A stretch of DNA of 64,000 nucleotides. Source: Pseudomonas tremae. GTDB taxonomy: Bacteria > Pseudomonadota > Gammaproteobacteria > Pseudomonadales > Pseudomonadaceae. The position numbers and the translations under genes are program-made. Each line of letters begins with the position of its first letter. Position 1 is the stretch's first letter. Below the pieces are notes generated by a model, which made no database searches, was not told the origin of the DNA, and saw only the letters and a program-made list of their open reading frames with translations. Location: contig NZ_LJRO01000073.1 of assembly GCF_001401155.1 (NCBI RefSeq), positions 123,548 through 187,547 of the forward strand, read 5' to 3'. Of this stretch, positions 40,627 to 50,313 are shown one piece after another.

Positions 40627-41501
40627 CTGAATTCATTGCGAAATCGACGCCTGTTGCGGCGGAACCGATGCCGAGCAAAAAAGTGTCCCGGCCGACCTCC
40701 TGGTTGGGCCTGTTGGGCGCGACGGTGTGCTTCATCTGGCTGATGGTCGCGCTGTTCGGACCCTGGCTCGCGCCGCATCCGGTGGGTGAGGTGGTTTCCG
40801 ACAACATGTTCGAAAACATCAGCGCTGCTTACCCCTTTGGTACTGACTACCTGGGCCGTGACATGCTCAGCCGGGTACTGGTCGGCGCGCGCTTCACGGT
40901 GGGCCTGGCCTTGATTTCTGCCGTGTTGGCCAGTGGTCTCGGCACGTTGTGCGCGCTGCTGTCGGTGGTCGCGCCCAAGTGGCTGGACGAAGTCATCAGT
41001 CGCCTGATGGATGCGTTCATCTCGATCCCCAGCAAGATGCTGGCGCTGATCATGGTGTCGGCATTCGGATCGTCTGAAGTCTTGCTGATCTGCACGGCGG
41101 TGCTCAGTTACACGCCGGGTGCATTTCGTATTGCGCGCAGCCTGGCGGTGAATATCGAAGCGCTGGAATACGTGCAGGTAGCGCGTACCCGAGGCGAAGG
41201 CCGCATTTATATTGCCTGTCGGGAGATCCTGCCGAATATGCTCAACCCGGTCATGACTGACTTGGGGCTGCGCTTCGGTTTCATTGTGTTGCTGCTCAGC
41301 GGCATGAGCTTTCTGGGGCTCGGCGTGCAACCGCCCGACGCCGACCTTGGTTCGCTGGTGCGCGAAAACATCGGCGGCCTCAGTCAGGGCGCTCCGGCCA
41401 TCGTGATTCCTGCGCTGGCGATCGGTACGCTGACCATCGGTGTCAACCTTTTCATCGACCGGTTGGCTTCACGGCGCGGTCGCCGTTCGGGAGGGCATTG
41501 A
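40623..41501 (+). CDS. ABC transporter permease, DppC/OppC family
   Basis: A 292-residue second permease. The N-terminal helix is WLGLLGATVCFIWLMVALFG, followed by the hallmark FGTDYLGRDMLSRVLVGARF and a coupling loop EYVQVARTRGEGRIYIACRE. The C-terminal part contains MSFLGLGVQPPDADLGSLVR, diagnostic of DppC proteins. The start overlaps the upstream permease and the gene ends one base before the ATPase start, so the transport genes are one translational unit. Confidence 0.92.
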   Translation: MTEFIAKSTPVAAEPMPSKKVSRPTSWLGLLGATVCFIWLMVALFGPWLAPHPVGEVVSDNMFENISAAYPFGTDYLGRDMLSRVLVGARFTVGLALISAVLASGLGTLCALLSVVAPKWLDEVISRLMDAFISIPSKMLALIMVSAFGSSEVLLICTAVLSYTPGAFRIARSLAVNIEALEYVQVARTRGEGRIYIACREILPNMLNPVMTDLGLRFGFIVLLLSGMSFLGLGVQPPDADLGSLVRENIGGLSQGAPAIVIPALAIGTLTIGVNLFIDRLASRRGRRSGGH

Positions 41502-41502
41502 T

Positions 41503-43344
41503 ATGAGCCAGTTGATTCGAGTGCAAGACCTGCGCGTGGTAGCCGACGGCGATCACGGCGAACTGGAAATCGTCAAAGGCGTCAGTTTCTCGCTGGAAAA
41601 AGGCGAAGTGCTGGCGTTGATCGGTGAGTCCGGCTCAGGCAAGACCACCATTGCCCTGGCGCTGCTGGGCTATGCCCGACGTGGCTGCAAGCTGGCCGGC
41701 GGCGTGGTTCAGGTTGGTGAGCACGACATGCTCAACCTGCCGGAAAGCCAGTTGCAGGGCCTGCGTGGCAATCGTGTTTCCTACATCGCGCAAAGTGCGG
41801 CAGCGGCTTTCAACCCCGCGAAAAAGCTGATCGATCAGGTTATCGAGGGCGCGCTGATTCATGGCCTGGGCAGCCGTGCGGCGCTGGAGGCCAAAGCTGT
41901 CGAGTTGTTCCGAGACCTTGCGTTGCCCAACCCGGACACCATCGGCAAGCGTTATCCGCACCAGGTCTCAGGCGGCCAGTTGCAGCGTGTAATGGCGGCG
42001 ATGGCGCTGATCAGCGATCCATTGCTGGTGATCCTCGACGAACCCACCACGGCCCTGGACGTGACCACGCAGATCGATGTGCTGCGCGCTTTCAAGCGTG
42101 TGGTTCGCGAGCGTGGGGCAACAGCGGTGTATGTTTCTCACGACCTGGCCGTCGTGGCGCAAATGGCTGACCAGATTGTCGTGCTCAACGGCGGGCAGAT
42201 TGTCGAAACCAGCAGCACCGCGGCGCTGCTCGGCGGGCCAAAAGACCCTTACAGCCAGAGCCTGCTGGCGGCGGCGCGTCCGGACAGAGTGCTGACCCCG
42301 GCCAGCGAGGTGGCCAAGGACAGCACGCTGTTGACCATCAAGGGCCTGACCGCTGGCTACGGCAAGAAGGACCTGCAAGGCATGCCGATGATTCGGGTGC
42401 TGGAAGGCATCGACCTTACCATCCGCCGTGGTCAGGCGGTCGGTGTGATCGGCGAATCCGGCTCGGGCAAATCAACCTTGGCTCGTGTGGTTGCCGGTCT
42501 GTTGGACCCGGCCCTCGGCAGCCTGACATTCGACGGTGCGGAGTTGTCCGGCTCGCTGTCAGGCCGCACTGAAGAGCAGTTCCGGCGCATCCAGATGGTG
42601 TTCCAGAATGCCGACACCGCGCTCAACCCGATGCACAGCGTCAGCGCTATTCTCGCCCGACCGCTGAAGATGTATTTCGGGCTGAAAGGCAAGCCGCTGA
42701 ACGATCGTATTGGTGAGCTGATGGACCTTGTGCGCCTGCCGCGCGAGCTGGCGGATCGGCGCCCCAATGAACTGTCTGGCGGGCAGAAACAACGCGTCAA
42801 CCTGGCCCGTGCTTTGGCGGCCAAACCGGATTTGATCCTCTGTGATGAAGTGACGTCGGCGCTGGATACCGTGGTCGGCGCGTGCATTCTCGAACTGCTC
42901 GGCGAATTGCGTCGCAAGCTGGGTGTTTCCTACCTGTTCATCAGCCATGACATCTCCACTGTGCGTGCGCTGTGCGATGACATTGTGGTGATGTACAGCG
43001 GCCACAAGGTCGAAGAGGGCACCCGCGAGTCCTTCAGCCGCGTGCCCTTCCACCCGTACACCGACCTGTTGGTGCATTCTGTACCGGAGCTGCGTCAGGG
43101 CTGGCTGGAAAGCTGCGGCGTGACCAGCGGCAAGCTGCCGCCGATCAGTGCTCCGGCCAGTAATCCTGAGCTGTGTACTTTTCTCAATCGCTGCCCGTCC
43201 CGCGTCGAGGGCCTGTGCAACAAGACCGCTCCAGGCCGTCGCCGGATTGCTGGCGGCAGCGAAATCCTCTGCCATCGTGACGGCGACGAGCTGCAAGCCG
43301 TGCAGAAAGACCTGAACCCTGTCACTGCCGGAGCGTACGCATGA
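41503..43344 (+). CDS. Dipeptide/opine-type ABC transporter ATPase, fused DppD-DppF
   Basis: A 613-residue protein with two complete nucleotide-binding domains. The first (about 5-260) has Walker A GESGSGKTT, signature SGGQLQRV and Walker [14 protein letters not shown]. The second (about 285-550) has [17 protein letters not shown] and LILCDEVTSALD. The oligopeptide-type C-terminal extension with cysteines (CTFLNRCPSR, GLCNKT) follows; in this subfamily it can bind a Fe-S cluster. Fusion of DppD and DppF halves is common in this group. It begins at ATG 41503 after GGAGGGC and overlaps the next gene by 4 bases. Confidence 0.92.
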   Translation: MSQLIRVQDLRVVADGDHGELEIVKGVSFSLEKGEVLALIGESGSGKTTIALALLGYARRGCKLAGGVVQVGEHDMLNLPESQLQGLRGNRVSYIAQSAAAAFNPAKKLIDQVIEGALIHGLGSRAALEAKAVELFRDLALPNPDTIGKRYPHQVSGGQLQRVMAAMALISDPLLVILDEPTTALDVTTQIDVLRAFKRVVRERGATAVYVSHDLAVVAQMADQIVVLNGGQIVETSSTAALLGGPKDPYSQSLLAAARPDRVLTPASEVAKDSTLLTIKGLTAGYGKKDLQGMPMIRVLEGIDLTIRRGQAVGVIGESGSGKSTLARVVAGLLDPALGSLTFDGAELSGSLSGRTEEQFRRIQMVFQNADTALNPMHSVSAILARPLKMYFGLKGKPLNDRIGELMDLVRLPRELADRRPNELSGGQKQRVNLARALAAKPDLILCDEVTSALDTVVGACILELLGELRRKLGVSYLFISHDISTVRALCDDIVVMYSGHKVEEGTRESFSRVPFHPYTDLLVHSVPELRQGWLESCGVTSGKLPPISAPASNPELCTFLNRCPSRVEGLCNKTAPGRRRIAGGSEILCHRDGDELQAVQKDLNPVTAGAYA

Positions 43345-43652
43345 ACAGCCGTTTTGTGAGGCTGGGCGAGCGTGATCGTCCGATGGTGAGCCTCACGGTC
43401 GATGGCGCGTCCATCGAAGCCTTGCAAGGCGATACGCTGATGGTGGCGTTGCTGACACGCACGGCCGCTTTGCGCCAGTCCGAATTCGACGCCGGGCGGC
43501 GTGCCGGGTTTTGTCTGATGGGTGCCTGCCAGGACTGCTGGGTCTGGACGCGCAGCGGTGAACGGCTGCGCGCCTGCTCCAGTGAAGTCCGCGACGGGCT
43601 GGATATCGTCACCACTCAACCGGAGGCGAAATGGCCACTTCTTCACGGTTAG
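43341..43652 (+). CDS. (2Fe-2S) small subunit of a FAD amine dehydrogenase, HcnA/OoxA-like
   Basis: A 103-residue ferredoxin-like subunit of the Fer2_4 type. The cluster ligands are Cys58, Cys63, Cys66 and Cys79 (GFCLMGACQDC, then RACSSEV), the CX4CX2CX12C pattern of HcnA and of opine-oxidase small subunits. The first 55 residues form the beta-grasp core (VSLTVDGASIEALQGDTLMV). It passes electrons from the flavin subunits encoded next to the respiratory chain. It overlaps both the ATPase gene (4 bases) and the following flavoprotein gene (22 bases), so the three subunits and transporter are coupled. Confidence 0.87.
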   Translation: MNSRFVRLGERDRPMVSLTVDGASIEALQGDTLMVALLTRTAALRQSEFDAGRRAGFCLMGACQDCWVWTRSGERLRACSSEVRDGLDIVTTQPEAKWPLLHG

Positions 43653-45040
43653 ACGTTCAGAACCCTGCCAGCCCTCGAGTGGTCATCATTGGCGCTGGCC
43701 CGGCGGGCACCCGTTGTGCAGAAACCCTGCTGGCCGCCGGGATCAGACCGATTCTGATCGATGAGAACCGGCGTGACGGCGGGCAGATCTACCGTCGCCA
43801 GCCGGAAGGCTTCAAGCGTGATTATCCGGCGTTGTATGGCACTGAAGCAGCCAAGGCGCGCGACCTGCACGAAAGCTTCGATCGCTTGCGCACGCAGATC
43901 GACTATCGCCCCGATACCCTCGCCTGGAACCTCACGCCAGGCGAGCTGTGCTGCGCCAGCCAAGGCCTGCACACCGTGGTCGAGTACGACGCGCTGATGC
44001 TGTGCGCAGGCGCCACCGACCGTCTGATGCCGATCAAGGGCTGGCAACTGGCGGGCACCTACAGCCTGGGCGGTTCGCAGATCGCGCTCAAGTCGCAATC
44101 GGTCTCGATTGGCAGTCGCGTGGTGTTCATGGGCAGTGGCCCGTTGCTTTATCTGGTTGCCAGCCAGTACGTCAAGGCCGGTGCCGATGTCGCAGCGGTG
44201 CTCGATACTTCTCCGTTCAGCAAGCGCGTTGCCGCGATGCCCAAATTGCTGGCGCGCCCCGGTGTCCTGTTCGACGGCATGAAGCTTTTGGCCCGTTTAT
44301 ACAGCGCCAGGGTGCCGGTGCATCTTGGCGTGCAACCTGAAGAAATTCTGGGTGACGAGCAGGCCGGTGTCTCGGGCGTGCGTGTGAAGCTTGCCAATGG
44401 CAAGTTGCTGACCGTCGATTGCGATGCGCTGGCGCTGGGTTATCACCTGCGCCCGGAAACCCAGCTGGCAGATCTGGCCGGTTGCGGCCTGCGTTTCGAT
44501 GAGGATTCCGGGCAATGGGTGCTGGCGGTCGACGAAGAGGGCCGCACCTCGGTCAAGTGTGTCTATGCGGCGGGCGATGGTGCGAAGATTCGCGGTGCCG
44601 ATGCCGCCGAGCAAGCAGGTAGACTGGCCGCGATAGCGCTGCTGGACGACCTTGGCCTGCCTGTGGATAACGCGCGTCGTGAAGACGTGCGCAAGCATTT
44701 GGTGGTCATGGATCGCTTCCGCGTTGGTCTCACCGAAGCATTCCCCTGGCCCTCCGCTCAAGCCGCTGCACTGCCCGATGACGCCATTGTCTGCCGTTGC
44801 GAAATGATCAGCGCAGGCGAGCTCCGTGGCGTGGTGCGTGAGAAAGGCGCTTGCGAGGTCAATCGCGCCAAGGCGTTCAGCCGTGTCGGTATGGGCCGCT
44901 GCCAAGGGCGTTATTGCTCGCAGGCCGGCGCCGAAGTGATCGCTGCCGAGGCCGGTGTGCCGGTCGAGCAAGTCGGTCGCCAGCGCGGTCAAGCGCCGGT
45001 CAAACCATTGTCGATGCTGGTGGACGAGGTGATTTCATGA
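43631..45040 (+). CDS. FAD/NAD-binding subunit of amine dehydrogenase, HcnB/OoxA-like
   Basis: A 469-residue pyridine-nucleotide-disulphide-type flavoprotein. The FAD motif is VVIIGAGPAGTRCAETLLAA, a second nucleotide motif lies in RVVFMGSGPLLYLVASQYV, and the closing FAD stretch is CVYAAGDGAKIRG. The C-terminus holds a BFD-like Fe-S region with Cys pairs (DAIVCRCEMIS and GMGRCQGRYCSQ). This is the layout of HcnB of hydrogen cyanide synthase and the A subunit of octopine/nopaline oxidases and D-hydroxyproline dehydrogenases. The transporter context favours catabolic use over cyanide formation. It ends overlapping the next gene (ATGA). Confidence 0.86.
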   Translation: MATSSRLDVQNPASPRVVIIGAGPAGTRCAETLLAAGIRPILIDENRRDGGQIYRRQPEGFKRDYPALYGTEAAKARDLHESFDRLRTQIDYRPDTLAWNLTPGELCCASQGLHTVVEYDALMLCAGATDRLMPIKGWQLAGTYSLGGSQIALKSQSVSIGSRVVFMGSGPLLYLVASQYVKAGADVAAVLDTSPFSKRVAAMPKLLARPGVLFDGMKLLARLYSARVPVHLGVQPEEILGDEQAGVSGVRVKLANGKLLTVDCDALALGYHLRPETQLADLAGCGLRFDEDSGQWVLAVDEEGRTSVKCVYAAGDGAKIRGADAAEQAGRLAAIALLDDLGLPVDNARREDVRKHLVVMDRFRVGLTEAFPWPSAQAAALPDDAIVCRCEMISAGELRGVVREKGACEVNRAKAFSRVGMGRCQGRYCSQAGAEVIAAEAGVPVEQVGRQRGQAPVKPLSMLVDEVIS

Positions 45041-46191
45041 AGCAGCCCAAGGTCGATGTACTGATAGTTGGTGGCGGTTTCATGGGCTCGGCGTCGGCGT
45101 TTTTTCTGCGGCAGCACGGCAAGTCGGTGACGCTGCTGGAGCGCGACGTGATCGGCCAGTATGCCAGCGGCGTGAACTTCGGCAATGTACGGCGCCAGGG
45201 TCGCCATCTGGGGCAACTGGAGTTGGCCAATCGCTCCAGGGCGTTGTGGCAGAAGCTGCCGCAACTGATCGGCGAAGACCTGGAGTTCCTGCCCAGCGGC
45301 CATATGCGCGTCTGCTACCGCGAAGACGAAATCTGCGAACTGGAAGCCTACGCGGCGGCTCCTGAAGCGCGCGAGCTGGACCTGAAAATCTACAGCGGGA
45401 AAGCACTGCACGAGCGCTTTCCGTTTCTCGGCCCCGACGTGAAGGGCGGCTCTTATGCGCCGCACGACGGCCACGCCAACCCGCGTCTCGCTGCACCGGC
45501 CTTTGCCCGCGCCGCAATCAGGGCCGGGGCGCGGATCGAAGAGCGCACCGAAGTGGCACAGGTCGAAAAGGTCGGTAACGCGTTCGAAGTAACCACCACT
45601 GACGGACGTGTCTTCACTGCCGATCAATTGCTGATCACCGCAGGCGCATGGGGGCAGAAAATCTCCGCGCAATTCGGCGAGCCGGTACCGCTGGACACTC
45701 ACGGCCCGCAGATGGCTGTTACTGAACCGGTGCCTTACGCGCTGCCGACAGTGATCGGTGTGTTCACCAAAATCCCTCATGAAGTCATCTATTTTCGGCA
45801 GATTGCGCGCGGTAACATCGTCATCGGCGGTGGTTTTCGCAGCAAGCCGGACATGGCCAATCGTCGTGCCCATGTCGAGCCACGCAGCATCATCAATCAG
45901 GTGCAGCAGATGCGTCGTCTGCTGCCCGGCGTCGGTAATCTGAACATCATCCGCGTGTGGAGCGGCATCGAAGGCTACACGCCCGATTCACTGCCGGTGA
46001 TGGGCGCCAGCGGTAAGGTCGACGGGCTGTTCTATGCGTTCGGCTTCTGCGGCCACGGCTTTCAGCTCGGCCCTGGCGTGGGCGACGTGATGGCCGAGCT
46101 GATCAGTACCGGCGCGACCAGCACTTCGATCAGCCCGTTCGACATCCGTCGTTTCGACCTTTTCAATGAACAAGCGAGCAAAGCCTCATGA
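45037..46191 (+). CDS. FAD-dependent catalytic subunit of amine dehydrogenase, HcnC/OoxB-like
   Basis: A 384-residue DAO-superfamily flavoprotein, expected to hold the substrate-oxidising site of the three-subunit complex. The N-terminal FAD motif is VDVLIVGGGFMGSASAFFLR, then LLERDVIGQYASGVNFGNVR, and the C-terminal closing element is YTPDSLPVMGASGKVDGLFY followed by GFCGHGFQLGPGVG. The relatives are HcnC, opine oxidase B subunits and sarcosine/glycine oxidases. Substrates of this group are N-substituted or cyclic amino acids. Start at ATG 45037, overlapping the preceding stop; the end overlaps the peptidase-like gene by 4 bases. Confidence 0.87.
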   Translation: MKQPKVDVLIVGGGFMGSASAFFLRQHGKSVTLLERDVIGQYASGVNFGNVRRQGRHLGQLELANRSRALWQKLPQLIGEDLEFLPSGHMRVCYREDEICELEAYAAAPEARELDLKIYSGKALHERFPFLGPDVKGGSYAPHDGHANPRLAAPAFARAAIRAGARIEERTEVAQVEKVGNAFEVTTTDGRVFTADQLLITAGAWGQKISAQFGEPVPLDTHGPQMAVTEPVPYALPTVIGVFTKIPHEVIYFRQIARGNIVIGGGFRSKPDMANRRAHVEPRSIINQVQQMRRLLPGVGNLNIIRVWSGIEGYTPDSLPVMGASGKVDGLFYAFGFCGHGFQLGPGVGDVMAELISTGATSTSISPFDIRRFDLFNEQASKAS

Positions 46192-47345
46192 GCCCACGCG
46201 CACTGGATATCCTCAAGCGCCTGATTGCCTTCGACACTGTGTCGTCTGAGCCAAACATGGCACTGATCGAATATGTCCGCGAGCTGCTGGCCAGCAAGGG
46301 CATCGAGTCGTTGATCGTCAAGGACGAAACTGGCAAGAAAGCCAACCTGTTCGCCAGTACCGGACCGCAAGACGTGCCCGGTGTGCTGCTTTCCGGCCAC
46401 ACCGACGTCGTGCCGGCGGCTGGTCAGGCGTGGACGATGCCGCCCTTTCAGGCAACGCTGCGTGACGGGCGCATCTATGGTCGTGGCACCTGCGACATGA
46501 AGGGTTTTGTTGCGCTGGCCATCGACGCAATGCTCGATGCCGCAGACATGACGCTGCTCCGTCCGCTTCAACTGGCCTTGTCGCATGACGAAGAAATCGG
46601 CTGCGTCGGCGTGCGTCGGCTGCTGGACGTGCTGCATCTGGCACCGATGCGGCCCTTCCTGTGTGTGGTGGGCGAACCCACGATGATGCAGTTTGCGGTC
46701 GGACACAAAGGCAAGGCGTCCTATCGCACGTTCTGTCGCGGTCAGGAAGCGCACTCTTCGTTGGCGCCCAGGGCGGTTAACGCGATTCATCTGGCCAGCG
46801 ATTTCATCGCCGAACTGCGCAAGAGCCAGAAGCAGATCGAACAGCAAGGCGCGCGTGACGAGGGTTATGACATCCCTTACAGCACCGTACACATCGGCCG
46901 TATCGATGGCGGCAAGGCGCTGAATATTGTGCCGAACCTGTGCACCATGGAGTTCGAGTACCGCAACCTGCCAGGTGACAATCCCGATGCATTGCTGGAG
47001 CAATTGCGCGAGCGTGCCGAGGTGCTGGTACGTGAAGCGCGACTGCTGTCGGGCGTGGCCGCCATCGAGATCGAAGTCATGAACGAATACCCGGCACTGG
47101 AGACTCACCCAAGCGTCGAAGCGGTGCGCATGCTGCATGCTTTTGCCGAGCCGGGTACGCAACACATCAAGGTGTCCTATGGCACCGAAGGCGGTCTGTT
47201 TGCAGGGCGACTCAACGTGCCGGTAGTGGTTTGCGGCCCGGGTTCCATCGAGCAGGCGCACAAGCCGGACGAGTTTATCGAAGAGAGTCAGATGGACGCA
47301 GGCGAGCGTTTTCTGCAAAGTCTGCTCGGCTCGCTGAAGCAGTAG
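46188..47345 (+). CDS. M20-family deacylase, ArgE/acetylornithine deacetylase-like
   Basis: A 385-residue metallohydrolase of the ArgE/DapE branch. Metal and catalytic residues are visible: VLLSGHTDVVPA (His71, Asp73), RGTCDMKGFVA (Asp103), SHDEEIGCVG (Glu135, Glu136) and the dimerisation-domain GHKGKASYRTFCRGQEAHSS. Family members remove acyl groups from amino acids. The core arginine pathway in Pseudomonas uses ArgJ, so this copy, embedded in the catabolic operon directly after the oxidase, more likely hydrolyses an acylated intermediate of the imported compound. There is a four-base overlap with the upstream gene. Confidence 0.86.
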   Translation: MSPRALDILKRLIAFDTVSSEPNMALIEYVRELLASKGIESLIVKDETGKKANLFASTGPQDVPGVLLSGHTDVVPAAGQAWTMPPFQATLRDGRIYGRGTCDMKGFVALAIDAMLDAADMTLLRPLQLALSHDEEIGCVGVRRLLDVLHLAPMRPFLCVVGEPTMMQFAVGHKGKASYRTFCRGQEAHSSLAPRAVNAIHLASDFIAELRKSQKQIEQQGARDEGYDIPYSTVHIGRIDGGKALNIVPNLCTMEFEYRNLPGDNPDALLEQLRERAEVLVREARLLSGVAAIEIEVMNEYPALETHPSVEAVRMLHAFAEPGTQHIKVSYGTEGGLFAGRLNVPVVVCGPGSIEQAHKPDEFIEESQMDAGERFLQSLLGSLKQ

Positions 47346-47459
47346 AGGCTGCCGTCCGGGCGTAAATTTCAGCATCGGACACTGCCGTTATCCCGCTTTC
47401 AGCATCCTGGACTGTGACGTCTGCCTAGACTGGCAGGTATCCCGAAACAGGACTCGACC

Positions 47460-48917
47460 ATGCTCAAGAATCAGTTGAAAGACCCCAGCCTGCTGGTAGA
47501 CCGCGCTTACATCGATGGCCAATGGATCAACGCTGACGACGGCGCAACGCTGAAGGTAACCGACCCGGCAACGGGCGAAGTGATCGCAACGGTTCCTGCC
47601 CTGCAAGGGGTTGAAACCCGCCGTGCCATCGAGGCCGCTGATCGCGCCTGGCCGGCCTGGCGTGCCCGTCCTGCCGCCGAGCGGGCGGCCCTGCTGGATC
47701 GCTGGCATCAGGCAATGCTCGAGAACGTCGAAGACCTGGCGCTGATCATGACCCTCGAGCAGGGCAAGCCGCTGAACGAGGCTCGGGGCGAGATTCGCTA
47801 CGGTGCCAGCTTCGTCAAATGGTTCGCCGAGGAGGCGCGTCGCTCCTACGGTGAAACCATCCCTGCGCCCAGTGCCGACCGTCGCCTGATGACGCTCAAG
47901 CAGCCGGTGGGTGTCTGCGCCGCGATCACGCCATGGAATTTCCCCAACGCGATGATCACCCGTAAATGCGCACCAGCGCTGGCCGCGGGCTGCCCGATCA
48001 TCGTCAAGCCTTCTGACCTTACGCCGCTGTCCGCTCTGGCGTTGGCAGTGCTGGCCGAGCGTGTAGGCATTCCTGCTGGTGTCTTCAACGTGGTCACTGG
48101 CATGCCTGCCGGCATCGGCGAAGAGCTGACCGGAAACCCGGTGGTGCGCAAGATTTCCTTCACCGGCTCCACGGCGGTGGGCCGTCTGTTGATGCGTCAA
48201 AGTGCCGAACACATTAAGCGTCTGAGCCTGGAACTTGGCGGCAACGCGCCGTTTGTCGTGTTCGACGACGCCGATCTGGAACAGGCCGTGGCTGGCATTA
48301 TGCTCAGCAAGTTCCGCAACGCCGGTCAGACCTGCGTGTGTGCGAACCGGATTCTGGTGCAGAGCGGCATTTACGACCGCTTCGCTGCGCGGCTGGTGGA
48401 AGAGGTCGCCAAACTCAAGGTTGGCAATGGCCTGGAAGACGGCGTGACGATTGGTCCGCTGATCAACCCGGCAGCCGTCAGCAAGGTAGCCCGGCACATT
48501 GATGACGCGTTGAGCCAGGGCGCGAAATTGCTGTATGGGAAACGTCCCGAGGGCGACGGCCAGTTCGTCCAGCCAACGGTATTGGGCGATGCTCATGCAG
48601 GCATGCTGCTGGCCAACGAAGAGACCTTTGGCCCGGTCGCCCCGCTGATGCGCTTCACCGATGAAGCCGAGGCGCTGGCACTAGCCAACGCAACGCCTTA
48701 TGGCCTTGGCGCGTATTACTTTACCCAGGACCTGCGCCGTTCGTGGCGTTTCGGCGAAGCGCTGGAGTTTGGCATGATCGGCCTCAACACCGGCATCATC
48801 TCTATGGAAGTCGCCCCGTTCGGCGGCGTCAAACAGTCCGGCCTGGGCCGCGAGGGCTCCAGCTACGGTCTGGACGAATACCTGGAAGTGAAGGCGTTTC
48901 ACGTGGGTGGGTTGTAG
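47460..48917 (+). CDS. gabD: Succinate-semialdehyde dehydrogenase family protein
   Basis: A 485-residue aldehyde dehydrogenase of the GabD subfamily that oxidises succinate semialdehyde to succinate with NAD(P)+. The active-site general base is Glu258 (SLELGGNAPF) and the nucleophile Cys292 (RNAGQTCVCANR); the Rossmann glycine motif is FTGSTAVGRLL and the catalytic asparagine lies in ITPWNFPNAM. GabD-specific opening LLVDRAYIDGQWINADDG is present. With the GabT paralogue at 50314 it would route GABA-type products to the TCA cycle. AGGACTC lies 7 nt before ATG. It sits 115 bases after the deacylase gene and may have its own promoter. Confidence 0.9.
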   Translation: MLKNQLKDPSLLVDRAYIDGQWINADDGATLKVTDPATGEVIATVPALQGVETRRAIEAADRAWPAWRARPAAERAALLDRWHQAMLENVEDLALIMTLEQGKPLNEARGEIRYGASFVKWFAEEARRSYGETIPAPSADRRLMTLKQPVGVCAAITPWNFPNAMITRKCAPALAAGCPIIVKPSDLTPLSALALAVLAERVGIPAGVFNVVTGMPAGIGEELTGNPVVRKISFTGSTAVGRLLMRQSAEHIKRLSLELGGNAPFVVFDDADLEQAVAGIMLSKFRNAGQTCVCANRILVQSGIYDRFAARLVEEVAKLKVGNGLEDGVTIGPLINPAAVSKVARHIDDALSQGAKLLYGKRPEGDGQFVQPTVLGDAHAGMLLANEETFGPVAPLMRFTDEAEALALANATPYGLGAYYFTQDLRRSWRFGEALEFGMIGLNTGIISMEVAPFGGVKQSGLGREGSSYGLDEYLEVKAFHVGGL

Positions 48918-48944
48918 GGCGCGCAGTACAACCGACTCTCGCGC

Positions 48945-49095
48945 CCGTGCCCGCGTGACGATGGTGCCCATGCTCCGCGTGGGCATGCAGTTCGTGACGC
49001 CCCGCGTCACAAACCCACAGAGCGCCGCACGCTCAGGCCCGGACGCGGAGCGTCCAGAACTGCATGCCCACACGGAACTCTGGAACGATAATAAT
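48945..49095. repeat. REP/BIME cluster
   Basis: Palindromic modules GCCCATGC-TCC-GCGTGGGCATGC, GTGACGC-CCC-GCGTCAC and GGACGC-GGA-GCGTCC are followed by TGCATGCCCACACGGAACTC, an inverted copy of the first module. It lies between the convergent gabD and hydroxyacid dehydrogenase genes. It is the same repeat type as 34379-34494, and a RAYT remnant lies 4 kb away. Confidence 0.85.
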
Positions 49096-49098
49096 TAG

Positions 49099-50028
49099 TC
49101 AGTAACCCTGCCCGCGATCAACCTCGCCCTGCATTGCCTCACCCCGCTCAAAGCGGCGGATGTTGTCGAGCAGACCGGGGAATGCGCTTTCCGGCTGGGT
49201 CATGGCCGCGACGTGCGGCGTCAGCAGGATCTTCGGGTGTTTCCAGAATGGATGATCGGCAGGCGCGGGTTCCTGTTGCAACACATCCAGCACCGCAGCG
49301 CTCAACTGGCCGCTGTCCAGCGCTTCAAGCAGATCAGCCTCTACCAGATGCCCACCACGGCCCATGTTGATGAGGGCTGCACCTTTGGGCAAGTGATCGA
49401 ATAACTGGCGATTGAGGATACCTTCGGTTTGCCCCGTCAGCGGTAACACGCAAAGCAGAATGTCGCACTGCCCGAGAAATGCCTCCAGCTGTACCTCACC
49501 CGCATAACACGTCACACCGTCAAGCTGATGTTCGCTGCGTGCCCAGCCTGACAGCTCGAAACCGAACGGCTTCAGGCTCGCCAGAATCTGTTGCGCCTGC
49601 AAACCGAGGCCCATGACGCCCACCCGACGCTTGTGCGCCGGTATCAGCGGGTGAGCTTTCCACACGCCTTCAACCTGCTGCTGCTGATAACGCAGCATCT
49701 CTCTGTGCAGGCTCAGCACCGCAAAAGAAGCGTACTCGCACATCCCGCGACTGATGCCGGGGTCCAGCAGGCGAACCACCGGCAGGGCTTTCGGGATACG
49801 GCTCAGGTCCAGTTGATCCACTCCGGCCGAGAGAGCAAACAGCACTTTCAGGTTGGGCAGCAGCTCCTGCAGGTCATCAGGCGCCAGCCAGGCGCCCAAG
49901 TAGTGGATGTCGGCCGGGTCGCCGATATCTGGCCACACCCGCCATTCGATGTCCGGCGCGTGCTCGGCAAACAGGACACGCCAGCGTTCGGCGCGTGCGG
50001 GATCAGCTTTGTAGAGCAGGGCGGGCAT
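49099..50028 (-). CDS. 2-hydroxyacid dehydrogenase, GhrA-like glyoxylate/hydroxypyruvate reductase
   Basis: A 309-residue NAD(P)H-dependent D-isomer 2-hydroxyacid dehydrogenase. The start chosen is ATG 50028, which has AGGA 7 nt upstream; ATG 50034 is next to it. The nucleotide-binding loop is RRVGVMGLGLQAQQILASL, the substrate Arg lies in LINMGRGGHLVEADL, and the catalytic Glu and His lie in AAVLDVLQQEP and LLTPHVAAMTQP. GhrA-type enzymes reduce glyoxylate or hydroxypyruvate. It is transcribed opposite to the flanking gabD and aminotransferase genes and is divergent from the latter, so it may be regulated separately. Confidence 0.85.
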   Translation of the reverse strand: MPALLYKADPARAERWRVLFAEHAPDIEWRVWPDIGDPADIHYLGAWLAPDDLQELLPNLKVLFALSAGVDQLDLSRIPKALPVVRLLDPGISRGMCEYASFAVLSLHREMLRYQQQQVEGVWKAHPLIPAHKRRVGVMGLGLQAQQILASLKPFGFELSGWARSEHQLDGVTCYAGEVQLEAFLGQCDILLCVLPLTGQTEGILNRQLFDHLPKGAALINMGRGGHLVEADLLEALDSGQLSAAVLDVLQQEPAPADHPFWKHPKILLTPHVAAMTQPESAFPGLLDNIRRFERGEAMQGEVDRGQGY

Positions 50029-50313
50029 GGGCATTTCCTGAGCATGAAAGTGGAGCCCCATCATGCCGCAAGTCGGGAGCAGGATCTGTCGAAACGGCCG
50101 TTTCCAGCGCCTCGCCACGCCTGAAAAGCAGCGCTGCCCGGCAGATTGCATGGTGCTTGCGGGGCATGAAGGAATCTGCCGTTTGCAAGGCGAAAAACAG
50201 TCGATATGGACTTCTGAGGGGCGAAGTTCGGCGTAGATCATTTCGCTGAACGCTTAACCTGAACACCATCGCAGCCACCCCCGCCGGCTGCCTGGCCCAT
50301 GATAGGTAAAACC

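Noticed and set aside
43341..46191. Genuine hydrogen cyanide synthase hcnABC
   Set aside because: Subunit layout matches, but it is coupled to a peptide/opine transporter and deacylase, which points to catabolism; kept only as an alternative.
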